DNA of 64,000 nucleotides from Atherinomorus stipes (taxonomy: Eukaryota > Chordata > Actinopteri > Atheriniformes > Atherinidae). A model generated the notes under the pieces. The model was not told the DNA's origin. It did not search any database and saw only the letters and a program-made list of their open reading frames with translations. Location: assembly GCA_023101725.1 (NCBI GenBank), contig JALJCO010001220.1, positions 124,001 to 188,000 of the forward strand, read 5' to 3'. Below are positions 21,060 to 33,295 of the stretch, piece by piece (position 1 is the first letter of the stretch; each line of letters starts with the position of its first letter). The translations under genes were made by a program, and so were the position numbers.

Positions 21060-24000
21060 TTGGTGAGTAACAGAAAAAGGGTAGACGCTGACAACCTCAT
21101 CATGTGGATGGTATGCTGCTTTATTGCTTTAACCAGCTGTTCCATTCATGTAGATGAGATCAAAAGCACAGGCCATCATGCTCTCTCTTCCTGCACATTA
21201 CCTTTTACAGTCAAAAGCAGTTAATAGGTCACCTATATGAATCATTTATTTCGCATTTCCTGTCTGTGGAGATTCTTTCCATTGCAAATGAGGCAGTGCA
21301 TTTTTATTTTAAGCAAACATGGAAAGTCTACAAGGTATTACTTCACAGGAACTTCTCCGTGGCAGCCTCACTTCTCCGTCTCTTAGTGGAGCTTTGACGT
21401 CTTTTCCCTCCTACTTTTACTTGCTCATGCGGTCACCAATGACCAGACACCACCTCCTCTGGCCAAATTGGTTACATTACACACTCGTCTCCTCTTTTGG
21501 ACTCTATGACCCATGAAGCACAGGACAGTGTGCTTGCTGCGGACCCACTGTTTGATCTAGCTCCTCCTTAAAATCCAAAAGAACTAGAGCATTTTATTGA
21601 TATGGGTTCAGACTCCGGATGCCCAGTGGAGGTTGTTCTGTTCTGTTCTGCATTAATGACTCCTAAAGCAGAGGATGTCCTGCTGGCTGTTTGGAGACAC
21701 TGTTATTTCAGCTGGACTGAGACTGTGTGCATATATCTGCTTGTGTATTTGCAAGACACGTACAGCCGAAGGCACAGAATATGTACATAACCTGTTATGT
21801 CTGCATTTGGGAAGGGGACACAGTTGTGGGTCCGTCTGTGCCTCATTGGATTTCTATGCTTATAGATTTCCCCGCTTGTAACTACGAAACTTGATGTGCA
21901 ACACATCTGTGAACATAATTTTTTTATGAATGAATGTCTGGACTTGTCCACCAGTGGCTGCTGTTGACTCAGTAAAACAGACGCGCCTGGTAACTGTTTC
22001 CACGACGCTGCTGTGTACGAGGCAGGCAGCACGTTGCCGAGGCGTTGAGTTCGCATGGCAACCGGCCAATATGTCAGCTGCCTATACTGGCAGCCTGTGT
22101 GGGTCAAAGTCAGAAACTGTGGCCAAAGCTGCTCCCTCTCTCATACACTCACACAGACACACACTGTGTCATGATCTCATTCTTTCCCTTTAACTCTATA
22201 TCTCCCCTTTTTGACTTTCCGCACCCTGAGCGTCTCATATTCTTCCCCTTCTAGGCATTTCACCGTGGCTCTTCTGCTGCACAGACAAATCACCCATATC
22301 CTGGACCACACAGAGAATTCTAAATACATCCACTCTTCTGCAGAAAGACCGTATATCTGTAAGAGTGTGTGTGTGTGGTCATTCCATTTCCTCACTGTAT
22401 TCCCTGTCTGAGGTTTTCTTGTCAGATCCTGATGCCTTTCTGGGCGACTGAACAAAACCCTCTTTTGGTTTCTCTGGCTGGAGCAGCGCACAGCCAGTAC
22501 AGCAGCAGGACTTAGCCCAAGCTGGCTTCAAGGGAAAAGGGTTGGCGAGAACTGGAAAGAGCAGGTGAAATTCCCTGGCAAGTTTGCATTGTGGGGATGC
22601 ATGTGTGTATGTGGTGAGGGTTGGATTATAAGAGGCTTGTCAGGTCGCCAGCAGATATTTGATAAGCATTTGCACAGCAGCAATTTGTTAGGTAACACGA
22701 TGCCATTTGAGCTCCTCCTGATAATGGGTTTATTTCAGGGTAGAGCCCTATAAAAAAAACCAGCATGATGCTGTAGAAACTTTGACAAGATTAGTTTGCA
22801 AAAAGGAAACCTGTGAGGGGCAGCCAATAAAAATAGAGGCATGATCGGTCAACAATGCCTCCCATAACCTTTAGTCTGACCTGTGAGTATTCATGTGCAA
22901 GATTTTCTGTCCTATTTTAGTTCGTGTTTATCAGCATTTGGCCTTTCTCTTTTTTTTTTCACTGCTGGATTCTTTGGCTCATTGGCCTTCATGATTGTCA
23001 TCTCCTCTTCCAGCTTGTCAGGCGGTCTGTTAAAGGCCACGACTGACTGCTGGTCTATCAGTCTGTCACTTGTTTGTACAGTAGCACTGTGATTAAGTGT
23101 ACCTGTCCATGTGAAAGTATCCTAAGGAGGCCATAAGAAGGTCATAGCTTTGCAATGATAATTTAATTTAGATCTGTGAAATCCACACAACTGGACACTA
23201 CTCCTTTCAGCAGTTTAACATTCGATACATCAGCGGTTTCTTTAGTGTATTATTAAGCATGCTAACATGGCAGACGTCCCTACAGATGTTCATTATACTT
23301 GTTTTGGATGCCTCAACAACTGATGAACAAGTATGGACACTGTTCCCAGGGCTGAACCCTATGCTGGAGTCAGATTGCTGTTTTGAGCATAATACCCTGG
23401 CGGATTTCCTTAAAACTTTATACAAACAAAATATCAAAGGATCTTAAAGGATATAACTGAATGACTGTGGTACTTGAACCCATTCATTGTGTTAAAAAAA
23501 AGGAAAAAAGTTTCCTTTCTACAGCATTTACCCATAAAACCACAACTCCCATAAGCCTCTGCCTATTAGCATGTTAGCACGTTACTGTACAGTAGCAGGA
23601 AACCTGAATAAACACATCAGCTGCTTTGCATGCACACAGTAAAACAAACATGTACAACCAATATCAATATCAATCAATATTCTAATACATTGCTTATATT
23701 TATACATACAATCTTATTTTATTTTCCCTTTATTTAACCAGACCTGGCCAAAGTAGCACATCTATAAGTAAAATATTCTATATAGATAGCTATTATTTGC
23801 TACATGTACTTTTTATTGGAGCTTAAGTTTTATTGAATGTTTTCAGTTTGTATTCATTACTAAAAGGCATTAACAACATCACAACACACTCTGTTTACTC
23901 AGCTAACATGACTGTCATCAAGCAACCATCTGTGTTCTTATGCAGTATTATATAATAAGCAAGCACCACATAAAAACGCAGAGTAAACAATATGTAGCCA

Positions 24001-25430
24001 GCATCTATAAACTTTCTTTCTTTAAGCATGGATGTCATGGTTTCTCAGTGAGGTCTGGAGAATATTCAGACATTGTCTGCAGTTGCTTGTTTATGGGTCC
24101 ACATGCTACAAAACTGGAATTAATAAACATGAGATGTGTTCCCACACATACAGTGCAGTTGTTATCTGAGCAGACAACGTTGGAGGCAGAACATGTAAAA
24201 ATAATCTGGGGGAGAAAATGCAGCATTTTGTTTCCAGCACGTTAAGGATGGATAGCCAACTTATTCATATTGATTGATAGTTTATTGTGATATCAATGTA
24301 TGTCAGTATGTCTGTTACTTCAACAGATATCTGAAAAAACAGCACATATCACCAGTACACACAGTGACTAGCTGGGAATTTTCAAGACAGGCACCTGCTC
24401 ATTTCACACAGGTTCTCATTAACACAATATGTACAGTTTATTAGGGAGGTAGCTGGTTTCCTTTTCCCCCATAAATGTATTTATTCTTTTAAGTTATAAA
24501 AATATTTTCTGACATATTAGTTTCCCTCAATTTCATCTGATTCTTTCTACAACTGAATTCTTTTTTGTAGTTTAAATAGGAAAATGCTGCAGTGTTAAGT
24601 GAATTCATCCTTTTTAAGTGGGGTTTCTTGATATGCTAAGCGGGTTTTTATCTCTTAATTTCTAGTCTTGTTTTATTTTAGTCTGTTCTTTCTGTGTTAT
24701 ATTTAGCTTTTATTTCCTTCTCCACTGATCCTCACTCGCTAATCATCACTTGCTGCTGTTTGTCCTTCCCTCTCATTGCCTCATGACATTTCTTTGATTC
24801 ACTAAACAGTTTAACTTAACAAAATATTTGGATTAAATCAAGTTAAAGGAAAAACCTATAGTCACTCAAAGTATTAATGTTGCAATCTTAAAATCAGGCT
24901 TACGCCACTCAAACTTTTAATTGCATGTTTAACTTGTAGCTAAATCCTCACAGATCTGCTGCAATTGTTTTAAACTCTAGTTTAACTTTCTTTTGAATGT
25001 CAGAAAATGTTCAGAAAAAGCAGAGGCACAGTCAGGGTGGCCAAGATGAGACCATTGCTTGTCGCTCTGGCGTGTAACTTCTATCTCCTTTTTTTCTGTT
25101 GTTACATAACTTGGTTATGTACAGTAGTTTATTTGGTTTTTGTGTACCTATGCAGAAACGACTGCTATGTTGAAGTACTGCATGGTTATGTAACCCTTGT
25201 CTGATTAAATGAGATCAAAAGCAGTGAAGTGTTCTGGAATACTGATCAGAGGCTCGAGAGGTTTACATTTATGTTAAATTTAGGATAACTACAGATATGC
25301 ACTGCTCGGCAGCTTAAAGATTTTATTTCCAAAGCTATTAAAAGTTAAAAACAATCCTGTTGCTTTTTAAAGAGTATAGAGGAGCTTCAGTAAATTCATG
25401 GCTTTAACTTAATACCAACTACTGACAAAA
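21060..25430. other. Non-coding interval, no gene recognised
   Basis: No exon-like frame with splice borders or family resemblance is found. The 22.5-22.8 kb part has balanced composition and homeobox- or GATA-like words, as regulatory DNA often has, but nothing decisive. Confidence 0.5.
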
Positions 25431-25459
25431 AATATGACAATTGAGGTCATTATGCCTCC

Positions 25460-25640
25460 AATTAATGATGTGCCCTGGCTACTCGGCCACAGGGATATCC
25501 CTTTGGTTGAATTGTCAGTGTGCATGGCTCTTACCCAGGAGATTGAGGTTCAAACCATGGTCATCCTTCGTCCTGCCCTTTGTCAGACACAAAACTTTTG
25601 TCTGACAAAGGGCAGCAGCCCCTAACGTCGCATATTAAAT
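25460..25640 (+). repeat. Probable tRNA-derived SINE fragment
   Basis: CATGGCTCTTACCCAGGAG followed by GAGGTTCAAACC resembles the anticodon-to-B-box part of a tRNA-derived SINE. A perfect hairpin (25573-25615) lies immediately downstream. Confidence 0.4.
25573..25615. repeat. Perfect 17-bp-stem hairpin
   Basis: CTGCCCTTTGTCAGACA (25573-25589) and TGTCTGACAAAGGGCAG (25599-25615) are exact reverse complements with a 9-nt loop. Confidence 0.9.
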
Positions 25641-25859
25641 CTTTCTGAGGAGCATTTCCTGGTGTGCGGATCTTTATTCCTCTAATTCTTACTCTATTTT
25701 TTATCCAACACCCAGTTCATTCTTCTGGGATGTGCGTGAGACTATTGTCTATTACACATCCTTTGTCCTACCAAATATGCATAAATTCTGCGCTTACAAG
25801 TAAGCCTAACATTTTCTGCATTTTTGCAAGTTTCTGTGAAAAAATGAAAGTGTAAATTA

Positions 25860-28800
25860 ATGCAATCCAAGTACGTTTTTTAGTTTGGTTATAATTACAT
25901 ATAGAACATTCTTTCCACACAATCCATAGCGTTGTGCTTCAAAACACATGCTTCACTGAATGTATAAATTAATTTAAGGTCATGTTATGCTATAACCATA
26001 GCTCAAGAACACATCCTTTATTCCTCCCTGGGATTTCTGGCTGTACAGTAGCCCTGTGATGGACTTGATTATTGGCTATGTGAGATGGCCAGGCCTGCGT
26101 TCAATGTGGCCATGGACCTCCCCTGCCCACCCCTTTGCTCTACCCCTGGAATTGACAGATCAACAAACTGTCATGGCTGAAAATATTCATGCAAGTATGA
26201 GTTGGATAAAACAGATGATACCTTGTCCTTACATTCACACAATTTCTTTACTTTGCATGGCAACAGTTAAAAAATACACTGGTAGCACTCCCAATTATAA
26301 TTGGCCTCTCACTTTTACTGACTGAGTCAGCTGGTGAAACTTTTAGGCTGTCATTTGGATATCTGTTAGTTGGAAAAGATCACACAACAGCACATGTGGG
26401 CTTTCAGCCAGCTGTTAAGACTGTGTAGCCCTGACTAGCCACCTGCCCTGTCCCCACTTCTCAAACCCCTGTCAGTTGGCTCACTGTTGACTTGAAAAGA
26501 CCACATAGGACATGTGGGGTTGACCTTCAGCCTGGCGCCCCTGCTGCGTGTATCTCAGCAGGCATAATGCGTCTAAACATTAACTCTGGAGACTCAGCAC
26601 AGTTTAGCCTAATGGAGCTGACATGTTAGTGTGCAGTGTGTACTTTTGTCTCTTTGTGAGTATGCAGTCTTATTCGCCTGTTGTGCAAGACTATATGAGG
26701 CGGAGTAATAGGAGAGATGTCAAATATTTGTATTCTGCACGTCAGCAGAGGAAAGTGAAGAATCATCTGCAAGTGTTATTAATTAACATCCTAAATGGGG
26801 GCGCGCCTGAGACAGAGAGAAGATGCTGCCTTAATCACTGTCTGAGTCACATACTTGCAGCAATGCTGAGTTCAGGGTGGAGATGAGACTTGCTGTAGTG
26901 GCACAGTGGGGGTAGAGTCCTTTTGATTCTACAGGGGTTGATGTGCACCTGGGCTGCAGTGCCCACATCCACTCCGGGCTTCATCGCCACCTGCAGCACG
27001 GGCACTTTTTAATCAGGCAGCGTGGCTCACAGTCTCAGACCAGACATGCAAGCAACTGTTCTTTCACTCCATTATGAGCACAGTTGAGGCTTTGTGTGTT
27101 GTGAAGAAAAGAACTACTTGTCAAAGCAGTGACGCAAAAAAATCCCTTCTCTGTGTCACAATGTCAGGGAAATTTTGGGTCAACTCACAGCTCTGTGTGA
27201 AAGTTGTCACGTACGGCACTATAAATGACTCTTAGCACCAGGTACACAATCAAGCTAGCTTTATCTTCACCCGCTCATTCTTCTTCTCTGACTGCTTGAG
27301 GAGGTGAAAGCACGCTGATGAATAATTTGCAAGATTGTAACACGTTATCAGCTCTGCTGCACTCTGGTACGTTGTTCAATTATTTCCTCACCTTGCCTGC
27401 AACCTCATTTCAGGACAACCTAATAAGGGCAGCAATCTAAGGATTGCCTTCAAATTTCAGTAAGAGGATTTACATGCATATTCCCACAGAACTCTTTTTA
27501 AAATATACTTATTTTTGATCCCAATTTGCTAAGTCCAATTAACTGGGTCATTGCATTAAAGCGACCTCAGAGGTTGTCTGCATGTGCCCCATGGCCACTG
27601 GAGGGCGGTAGGGTATCAACTGAGCTATGGTGGGGAATCTAACCTCAAGTAACTCAGGTGGTTCCCCCCAGAACTCACCAAGCCACATGTCCTCTGACTG
27701 AGTGACCCACACCTTCATGAATGACTGGCATTTGGAGTGACATCAGTTATAGCTGTGACCTTGCCTCCAATGCCCTGGCTGCTCTTCTGAATCACACCGC
27801 AAACACAATCCTTTCCGCTAAAGTTTGCTGCTGTTTTGAGACCATTTTTTCCACATTTTCTTTGTCCTGAGCCAGAAAACATGGGTCATTAAAAAGCATA
27901 TGCTGTTATGTGAGCTAATTTTTCCTGGAAAGTTGGCCACTCTCCTGTAATTGGGCTCTTCTGGTCAGAGGGTACATTAGGTCAAACTCACAAACACAAA
28001 AAAGAAAGGCTGGCAGAGGGCAGAAATGAAAGGCTGTGATTTAGAGAACCAGAGGATAACATGTGCAGACCATAGTATTCATTCTAAGAGTCGATAAATC
28101 ACCTGTGGTTGAGTCTCTGTTGCAACACATGGACACCCTTTCCAAATCCACTGGTCGCTGCTTGGTCCAGCAGCAGCAGCTGCAGGAAGAAACATTTTTT
28201 TCTGAATGGAAATCTCTGATAAGCCCTAATCTCTCACCTTGATATTTTGAGCTACTCAACAACCCATTCTCACCCCCTTGGACACTTTTAAGTCGTGAAA
28301 AGCAACCATTGTTTATTTTAGCATCGGATGAAAAAAGAGAGGGAAGGGGAAAATCTCCTGATCAGCCATTTAGTGAATGAAATGGAAATTCAGGCCCTGG
28401 GAATTTTATAAAAAGAATGCAATAAAAAAGAATAATAGCTTTTGGAAATGTGTGACTTTGACTGATTTGCAGGGAGTAAGAATGGAAATACTGTGGGAAG
28501 ATTTATTGTGCTTGTTCGTGGGAAAACTAAAAAGGAGCATAACAAGACAGGTTTGGGTTTTATCTGATGCTCAGTTTCCTGCTGATTCAATTTACTTGCC
28601 GAATACACACACTCACAAATGCATGCATGCACTCACAGACATTCACACATGCATGCATTGTGGTATTTTTAAATTTGTGTGTCTAGTTTAGGACCATTTA
28701 GCTGCATGGATGAAAAGCCTTGTTTTCAACACCTATGGAAAATACTACCCTGTGTAGTCACAAGACTACCTTTGCAATTAGACTGTGTCAAATATTTGAG

Positions 28801-30400
28801 TTTGTCATTACAACCACCTGTTCCAAACAATTTCTGACACACACACACACACCTACAAGTCTTTTCCTGCCTTATTGGGCAGTAGGTGTTGCCATAAGCA
28901 TTCCCTGAATGTTACCGTTTCTACTCGAATGCTTAATCCTAATGTTAACCTGATTTAAACTTTTACAGCAAGATTTTCCTTCAAATGGATCTTTAAATTT
29001 AACAGGTCAAGGATTTTACCCCAGAAATGTCAGACCTCACAGCTACGGTAGGATTCCTGTTTTCCTAATATAGTAACACCCCTACCCCCCCTTCATAAAT
29101 TCCCTGGAGGCTTTGTTTGTTTTTGGTTTGACAATATTGTAAGATACGGTATTAATATAATGATTGTTAATACACTAATAAAAATAATGTATGTATTATT
29201 TCATTAGGGATAGACTAATAAGATCCTTGGTACCGACAGCCCAGTGTTGTTGGGGCCTTTAGTGACATGATCGTTTACAGGAAAAGTCTGAGGGTGAAAC
29301 GGAGTCATGTAGCCCATAAAATGTTTAGAATTTTAATAGTTTAAAGTTGTCACTCAAAGTTATGTCATGGAGGGTAAATACAGTTACAAAAATATAAGGC
29401 TGCAGCACAGAATGAATGAATTTTGTTCAGCCTTTCCATCTAGGCTGAAGTGGTGAACTCTTCATTAAGGGCAAACATTATGTAAATGGCATAAAACCTT
29501 CAGCTTATCACCAATGCAATGAATCACTTAGTTAATTATTTGCATTAGAAATATTATTTATTATATTCAGTATATGGGATTTTTTTCCTTATGGGAAGTT
29601 AAAACTTAGATCTGTTATTTCAGTGATTTACACAAAAAATTTACTGATAGGCTGTTTTTAATATTGGGTTCAAACATGCAAATGAAGTATTCTAGCATTT
29701 ATCCTAATTCCCTAAAATCTACCCAGATATGAGAATGACATAAAGACAGGGCACCAATTTTCTGCTGCAATTGACTTGTTAAAGTCAAAAGTTTTAAAGA
29801 ACAAATTTCAATGTCCATTTAAATAAACTCAAAAATAGAAAATACTTTCAACATGTGAAAATATAACACCTCACTGTGCTATACATTAATAAAATTTTAT
29901 GCACATCAAATGTTAAATTTAATACCATGTATGCACAAACCAGTTTTTAAGGACTTTCAGATTTTATGAATCAACTAAATGTTATGATTTCTAAATGAGA
30001 GTACTAAAAAACTTTTTATTTTTTATTTTTTAACAATAGTCTTCAGAGGAATGGATATAAAATGTCCTATTTTTTGGTCTGCTTATTTACATATTAAAAA
30101 TGTAAATGTGGATATCAGTGTGAAACTTTATTTATATTCTTTTAGGTATTTTGAGTTTTTGAAATTTTTTGTTTGAATATGTAAATGAGAGATGCATAAA
30201 TGCCAAACAAATCAAATCTAGAAAAAAAAAATACTGTAAAAACTTAAGAAAAGTTGAGGCAAATTTACAAGTGCAACCTGTAGTTGACCATTCCATTCAC
30301 CTAAGTGTTTTGGCTTTTTAACCTTTGTCAGGGTGTAGAAAAAAACAAAAACATGTTTTGTTTAAGTGAAGATATGCCCAAAATTGCTGAAACACACACA
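25860..30400. other. Non-coding interval with possible conserved regulatory DNA
   Basis: No gene is recognised. The 26.6-28.2 kb part looks unique, lacks the repeats common elsewhere and has compositionally balanced blocks (for example around 26740-26800 and 27840-27970). It lies within the flank shared by naga and vegfa. Conservation cannot be judged from one sequence. Confidence 0.35.
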
Positions 30401-30404
30401 CACA

Positions 30405-30715
30405 TATCTGGTTTGCTTTCCCCGTGGGGTACATCCATTGACAGAATGCATTTCCTAGCCCCTTACCCTAAACCTAACGGCCATAACTGATTGCCTAAAC
30501 CTAACCCTTGTCCTAACGCTAACCAAAACCTAATTGTAACTTTATCTCTACAAACTAATGTTGACCCTCAAAATGGGGTTTGTACCTGTGGGGACCAGGA
30601 AAATGTCCCCACGAGGGCAAGACGTCCCCACGATGATGGTAAAAATCCAGATGAATCCATTGGTCCCCACAATGTTGCAAAAACGCGCCCACACACACAC
30701 ACACACACCCTCACA
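30405..30715. repeat. Teleost interspersed repeat with telomere-like CCTAA words
   Basis: The block from TTTCCTAGCCCCTTACCC (about 30450) through repeated CCTAAC words (to about 30533), then GTGGGGACCAGGAAAATG and TGTCCCCACGAGG, ends in a CA array. These linked parts recur together in fish repeats. Confidence 0.6.
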
Positions 30716-30719
30716 GAAA

Positions 30720-32320
30720 GTTTTGCTTTTATTTTTCAGTCCCTGCTTACAGCAAGAGAAAAGCAAATAATCTAGATTTAAGTCTCATCAAAGCTGGACT
30801 ATAAAGTTGTTCTGACTGGGTTTAAATCCTATTTTACAGAGAAAAAAATGACTTAAGCAGCCATGGGATCACTTGCAAAGCAATTCATAAACTTATCAAT
30901 CTTATAAAAAGTCAGTGAAGCTGTAAAAGTTGACACATGCTGTCTTTTTATATTTCTGCTCAGTGGCCTGTAGGACATAGTAAAAAAGATTACTCGATAA
31001 GACAGAAGATAGTTTCACAGCTTGTTCTTTATGTGATAATCTATCCCAGGGTTTTATCTTGGACATTAGTTTCTATAAATAATCTCTACATGTTGTACAA
31101 AATGCAAACACATATCTTAACCTAAAACCAGGTCTCAACCTCTAAATTTAATCTTTGAAGCTGAGTTGAGACCTCATAATGCTGTTCTCATTTGTCTCCC
31201 TTGAGTGTTTTGTGAAATTCTCACATGAAACTTTGCACCTCCAGACTAAACCATTGCAGATAAAGCTGCAGGTTGATATTGAAAATACAAAAACTACTCA
31301 AAGTGTAAATTGTACGGATGATATACCGTGGTTTAATTCTATATCTAACAGCTCTCTTCGGTGGCAGTAATGCATCAGCAAAGATGCCGGGGATGAGGAT
31401 AACTGTTGAAACTTTACAGCCAGAGCCAACTCCATTACCAAGAACCTGGTGGATATTTTAGACAGCAGCTCTCACCACTGCAGAATGTAGATAAACACAT
31501 ACCATTTAGGTTCCCGGTCATAATCCTACAGTCAACAAACCTTCCCTGGTAACACTGCACTGCCAGTTTACAATGCTAGGTCACAATTATGGTACCTCTA
31601 ATTACTGGGTTACCTCTGTGTATGTATGTGTGTGAGTTTGCATATCTGTGTTTCTGCCCAGTAGTGCCAGTATCTGTAAGAAAAACTTTTAAGGATGTGG
31701 TAAACTGGAAGAAGGAATCCCTGAAATCCATTATTGTGCTTTCCTTCAAACTGTATAATGTATTTTAACCAGCTGAACCTACAGCATATTGCAGAATATG
31801 TGAAATAGGTGGTGATGCATTCTTTGAGGACTTGGTCAATACAAGGTGAGGAGGTAACACAAAAAGGATGAGAACGATCTGAAAGATTTTGTGTTGTCAC
31901 TGTAGCAGTCTCTCTTAGAATTAACTCTGATGTTCTCACCCTATGTTCAGTGCCACAACTCAAGAGTTATATTTGACCACTGTTGCTGTCCTCCAGCCTT
32001 TTCTTTCTTCCTTACCAAGAAATAGAGATACAAGTCTCGCAGTGATAGAGTCCGCTCTGCAAAGTTGCATTTAAACCCAATTGTGATTTGAGCTCAGTGC
32101 CCAGCTGTCAGCAAAGCTGCATGCATATACTGACAATGTTATTATGCTGATGCAAAGTGAGTGTTAAAACAATGGCAATGTTTTTATAATTCCTCCTGTA
32201 TTAATGGGCGTACCAAATTTTATTGACCACTTTTTTAAAACATGAATAAAGACCAAAAGGTTGAAAGGTTGGGCTAAAAGGTTCAATATGTAAGGCTTTG
32301 AAGTTGAACTATTTCCTATT
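30720..32320. other. Non-coding interval, no gene recognised
   Basis: AT-rich DNA with short random frames only; no repeat or exon identified. Confidence 0.5.
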
Positions 32321-32565
32321 TAAGGACTGGGTAGCCTAGTGGTGATGTTGTGGGCTTTGGCACGGAGGACCCGGGTTCGGGTCCCTGTCACGCCACACAG
32401 GTGAACCACTGCGGACCCCTGAGCAAGGTCCTTAACCCTCACCAACTGCTCCCCGGGCGCTTTAAGTAGCAGCCCACTGCTCTCTTGTACTACTGTACAG
32501 AAATGGGTAAAATGCAGAGCCCTAATTTCCCCTTGGGGATCATACCAGTATCACAAAATAAAGAC
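32321..32565 (+). mobile_element. tRNA-derived SINE with an L2-like tail
   Basis: The Pol III A box TAGCCTAGTGG (32332-32342) and B box GGTTCGGGTCC (32374-32384) are correctly spaced. The body (CCTGAGCAAGGTCCTTAACC, about 32417-32436) and the 3' end (ATTTCCCCTTGGGGATCATA) follow. The tail resembles the 3' end of the L2 LINE in this window, fitting the usual pairing of a SINE with the LINE that mobilises it. Confidence 0.85.
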
Positions 32566-33085
32566 ATAGTGGAGTCTTATTAATAGAGAGCAAAGTTACT
32601 CCTCCTTTTATGTATGTTTGTCATAATTGAAACTTCTTTGTGTTATATGGTGGCAGCTATTCTTATCATATATGTAGTGTGGCGTACTGTATTCAGATGG
32701 AGGCAACCTATCATATTAATGAGAAGCCAGATCTTTTGTTGGAGTAGACCCCCCCCCCCCAGCCAAATGAAGCGAAAGTCTTTCTTCCCAAGTTGAAGAC
32801 CATATTGCTAAGGTACTAAAACCCAGGTTAAGGTGTGGTTCCATCTGTTTCGGTCCAGGAAGCTTGGGCAGCATCCATATTTGTTTTTGCATTAAATGAA
32901 GGGGATCACTAAAAAGAAGGTGGAGCATTCTGAGATGTGAATAACATGGCAAGAGGGGTGATTTGAAAATGATAAATCCGAATAAAGCAGCATTGATGTC
33001 TTATCCAACTGAAAGTTAACCCAAACAAATGACTAAAAATAAAAGTAAGCCGAAAACTTATTTTGTAAGGTCAGATCACTTAAAC

Positions 33086-33295
33086 CAGGGATGTCCAGCT
33101 TTGGTCCTTGATGGCTATAGTCCTGCAGGTTTTGGATGTCTCCCTGCTCCAACACACCTGATTCAAACTAAACACCTCCCCTAAACAGCTTGTAGTCAAG
33201 TTCTGCCCAAATATGATGACCCACTAATCTGATTCAGGTTTGCTGCAGCAGGAAACATCCAAGACCTGCAGGACAGCAGTCCTTGAGGACCCCTG
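33086..33295. mobile_element. hAT-like MITE, 210 bp
   Basis: Begins CAGGGATGTCCAGCTTTGGT and ends CAGTCCTTGAGGACCCCTG, so the outer CAGGG/CCCTG and the CCTGCAGG blocks (about 33123 and 33268) are inverted. It matches an abundant non-autonomous teleost family. Target-site duplication is unclear (TTAAA on both sides). Confidence 0.75.

Noticed and set aside
28600..28660. CRISPR-like spaced repeats around CATGCATGCA and CACTCACA
   Set aside because: Simple-sequence DNA in a vertebrate genome; no regular repeat-spacer pattern.
30448..30533. True interstitial telomere array
   Set aside because: The CCTAA words are few and degenerate and are embedded in a recognisable interspersed repeat.
32374..32384. 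Genuine tRNA gene
   Set aside because: A and B boxes are present, but the cloverleaf is not maintained and the unit continues into a SINE body and LINE-like tail.
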